Assembly: GCA_035517775.1 (NCBI GenBank)
Contig: DATIYF010000123.1
Coordinates: 1 to 64,000, forward strand
Length of the DNA stretch: 64,000 bases
DNA from: DATIYF01 sp035517775
Lineage (GTDB): Bacteria > Acidobacteriota > Terriglobia > Terriglobales > Acidobacteriaceae
Direction of reading: 5' to 3'
Positions 17,542 to 26,794 of the stretch are shown one piece after another. The notes beneath the pieces are model-generated. The model was not told where the DNA came from and searched no databases. It was given only the letters and a program-made list of their open reading frames with translations. The translations under genes and the position numbers were made by a program. The stretch's first letter is position 1. Every line of letters starts with the position of its first letter.

Positions 17542-19476
17542 ATGAAAAGACCCGGCAAGGCGCTGAACAGGTGGCAATGGTGGCGCTTACTGAGAGCTGG
17601 CGCCGCGCCGCGCCATACCGCGTTCCCTCTCGCTCTGGCAGGTGGCGTTGTGTTGTTGCTGTGTCTGGGAGCTGGATATTTTCTCGTGCCTATGGTCCGC
17701 GCCGGTCAGCAACCCAAATCAGGCCAGGCCGCCGGGCAGGGAGCGGGAATGGTTTCGACCTCCGGCCAATACGCGCCGGTACTCGATTCAGAAAAGCGCC
17801 CCATCACCGCCGGCGGATTCGTGGATGCCGGCCCAGTTGTTTTTCAGAATGTTGCGGAGAAAGCGGGCCTGACCGAATGGACCCACGTGATGGGCACGCC
17901 GGAAAGAAAATTCATTCTGGAGACGGTAGGCTCCGGTGTTGCTCTGCTCGACTACGACAATGACGGCTGGCTCGATATTTACCTGGTAAACGGCTCAACC
18001 TACGACGCGATGCTAGGCAAGACGGAACCGCCACACGCCGCCTTATTTCATAACAACCATGACGGCACTTTTACCGATGTGGCTGCCAAGGCGGGCGTAA
18101 CCAATGACCGCTGGGGATTCGGGGTGGCGGTGGGCGACTATGACAATGACGGCTGGCCCGATATCTACGTCACCAATTTCGGCAAGAACCGCCTCTACCA
18201 TAACAATCATGACGGAACCTTCACCGATGTCGCGGAGAAGGCGGGCGTGACACTGGGCAACTGGTCCACCGGCGCGACGTTCGGCGACTATGACGGCGAT
18301 GGGTATCTTGATTTATTTGTCCCCGGCTATGTGCACTATGATCTGGATCATCCCCCGGCGCCCGGCTCAAGCGTGGTGAAGTTTTCCACCTGCGAATTCC
18401 GGGGCATCAATGTGATGTGCGGCCCGCGCGGTCTGCAGGGCGAGCCCGACCACCTGTTTCACAACAACGGAAACGGAACTTTTTCCGATGTCAGCGAGAA
18501 GGCCGGGGTGAGCGATCACAACGCCTATTACGGGCTGACCTCGGTGTTTGTTGACTTGAATAACGATGGCCGGCCTGACCTGATCGTGGCCGACGATTCC
18601 ACGCCGAACTATCTCTATCTCAACAAGGGAAACGGAACCTTCGAAGACGCAAGCTATGTTTCTGGTTACGCCTTGAACGAAAATGGGGGCGAAACCGCCT
18701 CCATGGGCATTGCGATTGGCGACTACCGCAATAATGGCCTGCTCGACCTTTACAACACGGTATTCTCCGACGATTACAACCCGCTCTACCGCAACGACGG
18801 CGGCGCCAACTTCACCGAGATCAGCTACCAGGCGGGCATCGCCGAGCCCACCATCCCCTTTCTCGGCTGGGGCGCCGGCTTCCTCGACTTCGATAACGAC
18901 GGCTGGAAAGATTTGTTTGTAGTGAATGGGCACGTTTATCCGCAGGTGGACCAGGCCGGCTGGGGCACGACCTTTGCCCAGCGCCCGCTGCTTTTTCATA
19001 ACCTCGATGGGAAAAAATGGGAACTCATGCCCGCGGTGAAGGGTACGGGCCTGGCGGAAGTGTTTACCGGCCGCGGCGCCGCCTTTGGCGATTTGTTTAA
19101 CGACGGAAAGATTGATGTTGTGATCAACCAACTAGGGCGCGTGCCGGCGCTGCTGCGCGACGTAAGCCCAGATCGCAACCACTGGGTCGGGCTGAAGTTA
19201 GTGGGCGGACCGCGTAGTCCCCGGGACGCCGTCGGCGCTACTGTTTATCTGACCGCCGGGGGCGTGCGCCAGCGCGCCGACGTGCTGAGCGGCGGCAGTT
19301 TCGCTTCTTGCAACGACCCGCGGGTTCACTTTGGGCTGGGGGCGCAGGAGAGCGTGGACGAGGTGGAGGTTCACTGGCCGAGCGGCAAGATTCAAAGGTT
19401 CAAGCTGCCGGCGGTTGACCGCTTCTACACCGTGGAGGAGGGTGCAAGCCCTGCGGCGGCGGAGCCAGGAAAATAA
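17542..19476 (+). CDS. Anchored FG-GAP/VCBS repeat protein with ASPIC/UnbV domain
   Basis: 644 residues. After a basic N-terminus a single membrane anchor or signal segment (about 29-50) leads to the outside. At least six calcium-binding repeats of the DxDxDGxxDLY type follow (DYDNDGWLDIYL, DYDNDGWPDIYV, DYDGDGYLDLFV, DLNNDGRPDLIV, DFDNDGWKDLFV), forming a beta propeller. The C-terminal 90 residues (NHWVGLKLVGG, then VHFGLG and VEVHWPSG) are the ASPIC/UnbV domain, also found in cartilage acidic protein 1. Molecular role unknown; it is very common in Acidobacteriota and often found beside carbohydrate enzymes, as here. No good ribosome site precedes ATG 17542. Confidence 0.9.
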   Translation: MKRPGKALNRWQWWRLLRAGAAPRHTAFPLALAGGVVLLLCLGAGYFLVPMVRAGQQPKSGQAAGQGAGMVSTSGQYAPVLDSEKRPITAGGFVDAGPVVFQNVAEKAGLTEWTHVMGTPERKFILETVGSGVALLDYDNDGWLDIYLVNGSTYDAMLGKTEPPHAALFHNNHDGTFTDVAAKAGVTNDRWGFGVAVGDYDNDGWPDIYVTNFGKNRLYHNNHDGTFTDVAEKAGVTLGNWSTGATFGDYDGDGYLDLFVPGYVHYDLDHPPAPGSSVVKFSTCEFRGINVMCGPRGLQGEPDHLFHNNGNGTFSDVSEKAGVSDHNAYYGLTSVFVDLNNDGRPDLIVADDSTPNYLYLNKGNGTFEDASYVSGYALNENGGETASMGIAIGDYRNNGLLDLYNTVFSDDYNPLYRNDGGANFTEISYQAGIAEPTIPFLGWGAGFLDFDNDGWKDLFVVNGHVYPQVDQAGWGTTFAQRPLLFHNLDGKKWELMPAVKGTGLAEVFTGRGAAFGDLFNDGKIDVVINQLGRVPALLRDVSPDRNHWVGLKLVGGPRSPRDAVGATVYLTAGGVRQRADVLSGGSFASCNDPRVHFGLGAQESVDEVEVHWPSGKIQRFKLPAVDRFYTVEEGASPAAAEPGK

Positions 19477-19644
19477 ACTGCTCTTTCCGATAAGACCGTC
19501 GTCTCGCCAGTGTTGGATGAATCCGGGCCGCAGATTTTCCACCATAGAAGGGGGGAACGGCTGGCCCAAGGTGCCAGGAAGGGCAAGAGGCGCTGGCCGG
19601 AATGGAAGGCGGCCAACCCGTACTCCTGTGGTCCGAACCTGATC

Positions 19645-20754
19645 TCAGGGTTCCTGCGAGAGGCTGCGCATGATGTCAATTTCCCTCTGCCGGTAAGGCG
19701 TACCGTCGGGATGGAAGACCTCATGAAACCAAACTGGCGGCTGCAGCAGAACATAGGGCCGCTGCCAGGAATCCCAGGGAAGATAGGTCTGGGTCTTGCC
19801 CGCCACCAGCCCCCAATTGATGGCGGCAACATGTCGCTTCTTCGCGATGGGCAAGATGGTGTCAAAGGTGCTGCCCACCGGACGCGCCATGAACTCCGTG
19901 CACAGAATCGGGCGGTGCAGGCGCTCCAGCCACTGGAGATGCTCTTCGAAGTCCTCCGGCCAGGAATAATTGTGGAATGAAATCACGTCCGATTCGCCCA
20001 GCTGAATCCGTTCCATCGCGCTCAGTTTTTCATCCGAAGACCAATCTCCCTGCCAGACTCCGCTGGTGAGCGGCTGCGAGGGATTCTCAGCCTGCGCCCA
20101 TTCATAAACCATGGGCAGTAGCTTGAGCACGAGATCCACTTTGTCTTTCGGTTCGCGCGCCCGATATGAGCCGCCGTTGGTGTTGTCCGGCTCATTCCAT
20201 ACATCCCAGGCCAGCACGCGGCGGTCGTTGGCGAAGGCTCCGACCACCCCCTGCACATAAGCCTTCAGGCGGGGATATTGAGAGGAATCGGCCAGGGCGA
20301 CAGCTCCGGGACTTTGCACCCATCCGGAGTTGTGGACGCCGGGAACTGGCGGGTGCTGCGGCCCAAGTTTCGGGAAAGGGTCCCAGCAGGAATCGAACAG
20401 GACGAAAATGGGGCGGATGTGGTGCTTATCGGCGATGACCAGAAAGGTCTGCAGCCGTTGCTTGAAGCCGGCCGCATCCTGCTGCCATAACAGATCGTGC
20501 AGAAAAACGCGCATGGTATTCATGTGCGCGCCCTCGGCCCAGGCGAGTTCCTTGTCAATCTCTTGTGGATCGAAGGTCGCGGCTTGCCACATCTCGAGCT
20601 GATTGATAGCTGTGGCGGGAATGAAATTGCTGCCCAACAGCCACGGCTGGCGCTGATACCAGGCGGCTGCTTCGGCCCCACTCCACCGCTGCCTGGGAGC
20701 CGCCAACGCAGAAGAGATCAGGAGGAAGAAGACAGCCAGTTTCAAACAGCGCAT
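19645..20754 (-). CDS. Secreted glycoside hydrolase, GH5-like (endo-glycanase)
   Basis: 369 residues from ATG 20754 (GAGGAG five bases upstream; ATG 20769 is less well placed). Signal peptide 1-19 (ISSALAA). A TIM barrel with the GH-A acid/base E188 in WDVWNEPD, HNYS before the sixth strand, and the nucleophile E287 in CTEFMA. The family acts on beta-1,4-glucan, mannan or related polymers; the subfamily cannot be told. It diverges from the GH43 gene with 136 bases between starts, which suggests joint control of a polysaccharide-degrading pair. Confidence 0.83.
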   Translation of the reverse strand: MRCLKLAVFFLLISSALAAPRQRWSGAEAAAWYQRQPWLLGSNFIPATAINQLEMWQAATFDPQEIDKELAWAEGAHMNTMRVFLHDLLWQQDAAGFKQRLQTFLVIADKHHIRPIFVLFDSCWDPFPKLGPQHPPVPGVHNSGWVQSPGAVALADSSQYPRLKAYVQGVVGAFANDRRVLAWDVWNEPDNTNGGSYRAREPKDKVDLVLKLLPMVYEWAQAENPSQPLTSGVWQGDWSSDEKLSAMERIQLGESDVISFHNYSWPEDFEEHLQWLERLHRPILCTEFMARPVGSTFDTILPIAKKRHVAAINWGLVAGKTQTYLPWDSWQRPYVLLQPPVWFHEVFHPDGTPYRQREIDIMRSLSQEP

Positions 20755-20875
20755 GGAGTCTCCTCGCATGGGAGTTTATGCGATCTCCACTTTAACAAAA
20801 CCCCAGAGCCGAATTCGATTGCAGGAAGGGTCGGCCGCGGATTTCCTCCCAAAACCGCGAATGGATTTGCCGACG

Positions 20876-20881
20876 TATAAT
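20876..20881 (+). promoter_or_regulatory. TATAAT box nine bases before the GH43 start
   Basis: A perfect TATAAT ends ten bases upstream of ATG 20891. If it is used as a -10 element, transcription would start at or within a few bases of the ATG, giving a leaderless or nearly leaderless mRNA. No matching -35 element is evident at the right distance, so this is tentative. Confidence 0.4.
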
Positions 20882-20890
20882 CGGGTGCCC

Positions 20891-21997
20891 ATGCTCGAAC
20901 CCCGAGGTCGCTTTGGCTGGAAGGTCTCCGTCGGATTGCTGCTGCTCGCATTCGGCACGCCATTGTTGGCGCCGCAATCTGACGGCGCCAAGCCAGGGCC
21001 CGCAACTACCTTTACCAATCCCTTGCTGCCTACGGGGCCCGATCCCTGGGTGGAACACAAGGACGGTGTGTATTACTACATGAATACCACGGGCGTAAAT
21101 CTTACGCTCTGGAAGACACACAGCATGCCCGCATTGAAGTCAGCGGAGAAAAGGGTGGTCTGGATTCCGCCGGCCTCCGGCCCCTACTCCCATGAGATCT
21201 GGGCCCCGGAGATTCATTTTCTCGAGGGCAAGTGGTACATCTACTTCGCCGCGGATGCGGCTACGAACATTTCTCACCGCATCTGGGTGGTGGAGAATGC
21301 TTCTGCGGATCCGCTTCAGGGCACGTGGACGCTGAAAGGGAAGGTGAGCGCGCCCTCCGACAAGTGGGCCATTGATCCTTCCGTCTTCGAAGACCGGGGC
21401 AAGCTTTACTTGATCTGGTCGGGCTGGGAGGAGGACGAGAACGGCACCCAGAGCCTCTATATCGCCCGCCTGAAGAATCCCTGGACGGTTGAGGGTGTAC
21501 GCGGGCGAATTTCCACTCCGGAATATCCCTGGGAAAAGGTCGGCGATGTAGATGCTCGAGTTCTTCCCGATAGTCCCCCGCACATTGACGTCAACGAAGG
21601 CCCGGAACTGCTGAAGCATGGCGATAAACTGTTCCTGATCTATTCGGCCAGCGCCTGCTGGACCGACGCTTACTCGCTGGGCATGCTGACGGCCACTTCC
21701 GGAACCGATTTGCTGAATCCGTCTTCGTGGAAGAAGTCGCCGCGGCCAGTGTTTCAGCAGGACCCCAACGCCGGTGTGTACGCTCCGGGCCATAATTCAT
21801 TTTTCAAATCGCCTGATGGAAAACAGGACTGGATTCTTTACCACGCCAACTCCGCCCCGGGTCAGGGTTGTGGCGAGCACCGCTCGCCGCGGGCGCAATC
21901 ATTTTCCTGGAGGCAGGACGGCACTCCGGATTTCGGCAGGCCCCTGGCCACCGATACACGTATTCCGCTGCCATCGGGCGATTCCGGCACGCCGTAG
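20891..21997 (+). CDS. Secreted glycoside hydrolase, GH43 (arabinan/xylan-type exo enzyme)
   Basis: 368 residues from ATG 20891; the frame is open from 20753, but the leader from 20891 gives a proper signal segment (VSVGLLLLAFGTPLLA). The five-bladed propeller shows the family's three acidic residues: base D51 (GPDPWVE), pKa modulator D162 (AIDPSVF) and acid E236 (VNEGPELL). WAPEIHF and a GHNSFF stretch also fit. Probable alpha-L-arabinofuranosidase or beta-xylosidase. It stands divergently from the GH5 gene. Confidence 0.87.
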   Translation: MLEPRGRFGWKVSVGLLLLAFGTPLLAPQSDGAKPGPATTFTNPLLPTGPDPWVEHKDGVYYYMNTTGVNLTLWKTHSMPALKSAEKRVVWIPPASGPYSHEIWAPEIHFLEGKWYIYFAADAATNISHRIWVVENASADPLQGTWTLKGKVSAPSDKWAIDPSVFEDRGKLYLIWSGWEEDENGTQSLYIARLKNPWTVEGVRGRISTPEYPWEKVGDVDARVLPDSPPHIDVNEGPELLKHGDKLFLIYSASACWTDAYSLGMLTATSGTDLLNPSSWKKSPRPVFQQDPNAGVYAPGHNSFFKSPDGKQDWILYHANSAPGQGCGEHRSPRAQSFSWRQDGTPDFGRPLATDTRIPLPSGDSGTP

Positions 21998-22079
21998 GTT
22001 ACCGGCTCGATCACAATCGCCAGCGCTCCTTGAAGCGGCCCCGGAGGGAGCGGGCGCAGCTTCACCAAGCGCCACAGTT

Positions 22080-22469
22080 TTAGTCCACAGACAGCGCGCT
22101 GATGGTGACGTAGTATCCGTCCGGATCCCGGACGGAGAACTCGTTGGTTCGAGTGTTCGGATTGAGGTGGGGTTCCTGTTCGAAGCGAGAGACGAGAGAG
22201 CGCGCCCGGTGCAGCGCCTGTTCGAAATCATCAACCCGGAAGAACAACAGCAGGCCGTTGCCGGGGGTCCCGTGATCGGGGCCCATCAATGAGGCATGCT
22301 CGTGAGCACCCCATTGGTGGAGGCAGAGCAGGACACTTCCATCTGCATCGAGGATCTGGCCAAAGTAGTCGTGGGCGGGAAGGGTGGCGGGGTGACCGAA
22401 CAGCGCCTGATACCACTGGAAACTGCGCCCGACGTCACCCACCCCGATGATCGTCCAGATGCGCTTCAT
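22080..22469 (-). CDS. VOC superfamily protein (glyoxalase/bleomycin-resistance fold)
   Basis: 129 residues, one vicinal-oxygen-chelate module: betaalphabetabetabeta start with VGRSFQWYQALFG, middle LLLFFRVDDFEQAL, and the end VRDPDGYYVTIS typical of the family. Dimers bind metal or aromatic ligands; members include lyases, dioxygenases and resistance proteins. ATG 22469. It is convergent with GH43 and divergent from the LacI gene; no functional link is evident. Confidence 0.82.
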   Translation of the reverse strand: MKRIWTIIGVGDVGRSFQWYQALFGHPATLPAHDYFGQILDADGSVLLCLHQWGAHEHASLMGPDHGTPGNGLLLFFRVDDFEQALHRARSLVSRFEQEPHLNPNTRTNEFSVRDPDGYYVTISALSVD

Positions 22470-22635
22470 GGATGCCCCCCGCAGCCTGCTTCTTGCCTAG
22501 TGTAACTTTGAATTCTTTCCAAGAGGAGAGAGCAAACCGGCGGGGAATTCCTTTTGGTGAGGAAGCCTCCCGATTTGCAGATCAGCGCGGGCAATATTAA
22601 CCTGTTCGCCACTGCCGATTGCAGCAGAAACCGGA

Positions 22636-23736
22636 ATGAGCCTGAAGCGAACACGGGGATCGCGCCACGTCACCATCCGTGATGTGGCAAGGTTGGCCGG
22701 CGCCTCGGTCTCCACCATTTCGGCGGCGCTCAACAACTCCGACTATGTGAGCGCGGAGATGCGAGGCCGCATCGAGCAGGCCATCAAGGACCTGAAGTAT
22801 CGCCCCAACGACCTGGCACGGTCGTTGCGGCTGAAGAAGACGCACACCATCGCCATCGTCGTTCCCGATCTTTCCAACAACTTCTACCTTGACCTGGTGC
22901 GGGGGGCCAAGGACTATTCGGCATCGGCGAGCTATACCATGCTGATCGGCGACTCGCGCGAGAGCTGGGAGGAGGAGCGCAGTTACCTGGATCTGTTCCA
23001 TCGGCGGCGGGTGGACGGGCTGGTGCGGATTCCAGCGATGAATTCGCCGCGGGGGCGGCTGGAGGCGGTCATGGGAGATGTTCCGGTGGTGTACGCGGAC
23101 CGTTTGCCGCCCATCCGCGATCCGCAGACGCCGCGCGTGGGTGTGGACAACCTGCGCGCCGCTGACAGCGCCATGCGCTACCTGGTAAGCCTGGGGCACC
23201 GGCGCATCGCCATCATTATCGGCGACCCTTCCAGCGGAACCTCCTCGGAACGCCTGGCGGGATACATGCAGGCGCTGAAAAATGCAAAGATTGCGCCGGA
23301 TGAATCGCTTATCCGCTCCGGCCACAACGACCTGGAGAGCGGGCACTCGCAAACCATGCAGCTGCTGACAGGGAAAAACCGGCCAACGGCGATTTTCTGC
23401 ACCAACAACCTGATGGCGCTGGGAGCTTTTTCTGCCATCCAGGAAATGGAGCTGCGGTGTCCGGAAGAAATCAGTCTGCTGGGATTCGACGATTTCTACT
23501 GGGCGACGTTGCTGCGTCCGAAGCTGACGGTGGTCAGCCAGCCGGCGCGGGAAATCGGAATCACGGCAGCGCGCATGCTGATCGACCAGATCGAAGGAGG
23601 ACCGGCGGCCCCAAGCCCAACGCTGTTGCCCACCAATCTGATTGTGCGCGACTCCTGTTGTCCGCCGCCAGCGGCGCACTCGCCGGCCGGCGCCGCCGGA
23701 GGGGCGGGCGCCCGTGCCCGCAAACGGCGTCCCTGA
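22636..23736 (+). CDS. LacI family transcriptional regulator
   Basis: 366 residues. N-terminal helix-turn-helix VTIRDVARLAGASVSTIS and hinge YRPNDLARSLR, then the periplasmic-binding-protein-like sensor domain (IAIVVPDLSNNFY, DGLVRIPA, FDDFYWATLLRPKLT). It probably represses or activates the adjacent creatininase/TPR/TonB-receptor genes in response to a sugar. The C-terminus has an odd tail of about 35 residues (rich in Pro, Ala, Gly, Arg) encoded by GC-rich palindromic sequence from about 23655 on. A second LacI protein is encoded at 35663-36757. Confidence 0.9.
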   Translation: MSLKRTRGSRHVTIRDVARLAGASVSTISAALNNSDYVSAEMRGRIEQAIKDLKYRPNDLARSLRLKKTHTIAIVVPDLSNNFYLDLVRGAKDYSASASYTMLIGDSRESWEEERSYLDLFHRRRVDGLVRIPAMNSPRGRLEAVMGDVPVVYADRLPPIRDPQTPRVGVDNLRAADSAMRYLVSLGHRRIAIIIGDPSSGTSSERLAGYMQALKNAKIAPDESLIRSGHNDLESGHSQTMQLLTGKNRPTAIFCTNNLMALGAFSAIQEMELRCPEEISLLGFDDFYWATLLRPKLTVVSQPAREIGITAARMLIDQIEGGPAAPSPTLLPTNLIVRDSCCPPPAAHSPAGAAGGAGARARKRRP

Positions 23737-23886
23737 AATTGAAGCGGACTGTATTGAAGCGCTGTTCGAGGGGGGGCGCGTGGGGAATTCCGCGCTTCCT
23801 AACGAATCGATTCGGCAGCACGATTCTCGCGGTTAACATAGACAACGAAGAGCGCTTCGGGCTAACCTTTGGCGGAAGAAAAAATC

Positions 23887-24756
23887 ATGGACAAAATTAC
23901 GAGAAGACAGGTGCTGCGCACTAGCGCGATCGCTCCCGCCCTGGCAACGGGCATGGGGCTGGATGCCTGGGGAAGCGAAGAAGGCAAACGGCCCGTCCGG
24001 CTGGAGGAAGTGATTGGTTTCGAGACCGCCGAGGCGGTGGCCTCGCATCCACTGGCGATCCTGCCGCTGGGCAGCGTGGAGTTCCACGGGCCGCACAATC
24101 CGCTGGGGGCAGATTCCATCATCATCTCGGGCATTGCGGAGCGAGTGGCGGCGCGCACAAACGGGCTGCTGCTGCCGACGATTTGTTTCACGCAGTGCCC
24201 CGCCCACACCGCGGCCTTCCGCGGCACCATGTCCATCCGGCCGGAAGTCATGACCATGTACTTCGCCGACATTCTGCGCAATGTGCTGCAGTTCGGATTC
24301 AAGCGAATCTTTGTGTTGAACGGCCACGACGGGAACATCGGGCCGGGCCGGGGTGCGATTGCCGAGGTGGCGCACGAAGTGGGGGACGCGGCCATCCTGT
24401 TCGCCAGCTGGTGGGAGTTCCTGCCGGGAGAGATGATGAAATCGCTGGCGCTGTTTCACCAGGCCAACGGCGGCCACGGGCATGGCGGTCCGCTGGAAAC
24501 CTCGGCGGTAGCGGCTTTTCGGCCCGACCTGATCCATCTGGACAAGGCGCGCGATCTGCCCGAGCCGCCCGACCTCTCGGGCGGGCCGCCGTATTTCCTG
24601 CAGAAATCCAGGGCGGAGAACTGGCCTGGGTACTCGGGTAAAATCAGCGAAGCCTCGGCGGAGAAGGGCAGGCGGCTGGTGGGGATCAGCGAAGACGGAA
24701 TCGTGAAGCTGGTGGAAAACTGGCTGAAGAACCCGGACGCTCCGGGAAGCTGGTGA
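23887..24756 (+). CDS. Creatininase family protein with Tat-like leader
   Basis: 289 residues from ATG 23887 (GGAAG upstream; TTG 23869 is in frame). The N-terminus TRRQVLRTSAIAPALA looks like a twin-arginine leader. The creatininase fold ligands appear in order: E65 and H67 of GSVEFHGPH, D76 of PLGAD, NGHDGN, and GGPLETS. Family members are metal-dependent amidohydrolases acting on creatinine, formamides or lactam-like substrates. In sugar loci of this type the substrate is unknown. It follows the LacI gene and precedes a TPR protein, so it may be a periplasmic enzyme for an amidated or lactone carbohydrate. Confidence 0.85.
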   Translation: MDKITRRQVLRTSAIAPALATGMGLDAWGSEEGKRPVRLEEVIGFETAEAVASHPLAILPLGSVEFHGPHNPLGADSIIISGIAERVAARTNGLLLPTICFTQCPAHTAAFRGTMSIRPEVMTMYFADILRNVLQFGFKRIFVLNGHDGNIGPGRGAIAEVAHEVGDAAILFASWWEFLPGEMMKSLALFHQANGGHGHGGPLETSAVAAFRPDLIHLDKARDLPEPPDLSGGPPYFLQKSRAENWPGYSGKISEASAEKGRRLVGISEDGIVKLVENWLKNPDAPGSW

Positions 24757-24792
24757 CGTGAAGCGGGTTGGAGCAGGCTCTGCCGCGGCGAT

Positions 24793-26619
24793 ATGAGGGT
24801 GATCGTCAGGATTTCGGGAATCGCGGCAATCGCGCTGGCGCTTGCCTGCGACTTGGCGGCACAAAGTACATCCGCGGCGACGAATCGCGAGCCGGCGGCG
24901 GTAGCGGAGGCCGAATCCCTGCTGGCGCGGAAACTGCCGCAGCAGGCAGTCAGCGTGCTTACCGCCTATCTGCAAGACCACGCCACAGATGATTCCGCCC
25001 GCCTGCTGCTGGCCGAAACGCTGCTTTCGATGGGGCAAAGCCAAGCGGCGCAGGAGCAGTACAAGACCCTCCTCAAAAGCGCTCCGAACAACTACATTGC
25101 CCTGGCGCGGCTGGGCGAACTCGCGGAGCAGAGCGGCCGGTTTGAAGAAGCCGAGCCTCTACTGGCGCGCGCAGTAAAGCACAGCCGTGGCGAGCCGCAA
25201 CTGCGAACCGAGTGGGCGGAGGCGCTGGCGTCGCTGCATCGCTTTCGCGAAGCGAGCCAGGCCCTGGCGGGAGTTGCAGCCCCGCGGGGCCACGATGAGC
25301 GCATTGCCTTCTTCCGGCTCAAGGCGGCCATCGCCGAAGGCATGGGGAATTCCGTAGTGGCGGCTTCCAACATGGAGAGCGCGCTGGCACTGCAGCCTGA
25401 CGACGGAAATCTGCAGCTGGCCACGGCGGCAGCCTTGCTGCAGGCAAACAAGCCAGAACGCGCTGCAGCGCTGGCGGAAGCGGTTTACGCCCGGACCCAA
25501 GACCGGTCAGCCGGGCTGATGGTGCTGCAGGCTCGGCTAGCCAGTCATAAGGACACCCAGGCCATTCTGCAATCGCTGCGTGCACTGCCCCTGCCGGCCG
25601 AACGCGCCTTGGCGCTGCGGCAAGAGATGGCCGAAACCTTGATCGCGCAAGGAAAGTTTGCCGACGCGATCGTCGATTTGAAGGCGGCCGTGGCCATCGC
25701 TCCTGAAAATTACGACCTTTCCTTCAACCTGGCGCTGGCGCAATTCAGGGCGGGGCAAACCAAAGAGGCCATGGAGATGGCGGAAAAGTGCAAGGCGCTG
25801 CACGATAGCGGCGAACTGGAAGACCTGTTGGGTGATATTGAGGAAGCCGAAGGAGACAATCTGGCCGCCGTACGCAGCTACCAGGCTGCGGTTTCGCTGG
25901 AACCGAAGAACGAGGACTACCAGATTTCGCTGGCGCTGGAGTTCCTGCGGCATCGGAATTTCGCACCGGCAAAGCTGGTGCTGACGCAGGCGCAGGCGGT
26001 GAACCCGAAGTCATGGCGGGTGCAGCTTATGCTCGGAATGGTGGAATACTTCACCGGAACAAAAGCTGCGGCCAGCCCTATGCTGCTTCAGGCAGCAGAT
26101 CTGGCGCCGCAGCCGGAGCTGGTGCTGCGCTACCTGGGCGACGTGGAACTGGATGAAACCACGGCGCCAGACGCGCCGGCGGTGGCGCGGATTTGCGGGT
26201 TTGCACGCAGGCATCCCGAGGCGGCGAGAGAACAGTTCTACTGCGAGGCATTGCAATTGCACAGCGACTATGCCTCGCACGACACATCTCACCTGAATGA
26301 GATTGTGCAGCGGCTGACGGCAGTGGCGCGCCGCTTGCCGGAAGATGCCCGGCCGCACTGCGAACTGGGGCGCGCATACACCTGGCTCGAAGAATGGAAC
26401 CTGGCGGTACGCGAGTCGCAGGCCTGCGCGGCGATGGATCCGGATTCGGCGCAGGCTCACTACCGCCTGGCACGCTTATATCGCCAGGTGGGGCAGAGGG
26501 AGCGCTTCCGCCAGGAACTGGAACGATTTAAACAGGCGTCGCAGGAACTGGCCGACCAGAATGAACAGCACGAAAAGACGCTGAAAACATTCGTGTACAC
26601 GCTGCAGAACCCCCGGTAA
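24793..26619 (+). CDS. Secreted TPR-repeat protein
   Basis: 608 residues with a signal peptide (about 1-22, ending LAAQ), then helical tetratricopeptide-type repeats nearly throughout, for example in 40-110 (QAVSVLTAYLQDHATDD, AQEQYKTLLKSAPNNYIAL), 290-330 and 520-590. Such proteins act as periplasmic scaffolds. It lies between the creatininase and the big TonB receptor and may help polysaccharide uptake. Only 36 bases separate it from the creatininase gene, so they probably share a transcript. The last repeat ends with a charged coiled segment. Confidence 0.82.
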   Translation: MRVIVRISGIAAIALALACDLAAQSTSAATNREPAAVAEAESLLARKLPQQAVSVLTAYLQDHATDDSARLLLAETLLSMGQSQAAQEQYKTLLKSAPNNYIALARLGELAEQSGRFEEAEPLLARAVKHSRGEPQLRTEWAEALASLHRFREASQALAGVAAPRGHDERIAFFRLKAAIAEGMGNSVVAASNMESALALQPDDGNLQLATAAALLQANKPERAAALAEAVYARTQDRSAGLMVLQARLASHKDTQAILQSLRALPLPAERALALRQEMAETLIAQGKFADAIVDLKAAVAIAPENYDLSFNLALAQFRAGQTKEAMEMAEKCKALHDSGELEDLLGDIEEAEGDNLAAVRSYQAAVSLEPKNEDYQISLALEFLRHRNFAPAKLVLTQAQAVNPKSWRVQLMLGMVEYFTGTKAAASPMLLQAADLAPQPELVLRYLGDVELDETTAPDAPAVARICGFARRHPEAAREQFYCEALQLHSDYASHDTSHLNEIVQRLTAVARRLPEDARPHCELGRAYTWLEEWNLAVRESQACAAMDPDSAQAHYRLARLYRQVGQRERFRQELERFKQASQELADQNEQHEKTLKTFVYTLQNPR

Positions 26620-26642
26620 AAGGAGTTTTTGCAAAATATTTC

Positions 26643-26671
26643 TTGACAGTGCACCTCAAGCAGGTGTAAAT
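26643..26671 (+). promoter_or_regulatory. Promoter of the Oar-like receptor gene, with internal operator
   Basis: A consensus TTGACA (26643-26648) is followed 16-17 bases later by TGTAAAT (26665-26671). The spacer holds a perfect inverted repeat CACCT-CAAGC-AGGTG (26652-26666), the right position for a repressor operator. The start codon is about 125 bases downstream. Confidence 0.6.
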
Positions 26672-26683
26672 CTCCCGAATCGT

Positions 26684-26719
26684 TTCGGTTTTTTGAGGGT
26701 TCTCAAAAAATCAGCCGAA
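26684..26719 (+). promoter_or_regulatory. 5' UTR hairpin of the Oar-like receptor mRNA
   Basis: TTTTTTGAG and CTCAAAAAA form a perfect 9-bp stem around GGTT (26689-26710). TTCGG (26684-26688) and CCGAA (26715-26719) can extend it across a four-base bulge. It would be at the 5' end of the leader transcribed from the promoter at 26643, where it could protect the mRNA or bind a regulator. Confidence 0.5.
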
Positions 26720-26794
26720 GTGGGACCACAGCAGCGGGGTTTGTGGCGGTGGGGCGCACGTCAAGAGCGAATTCTGTGGAGCAAAGGAGGCTGC

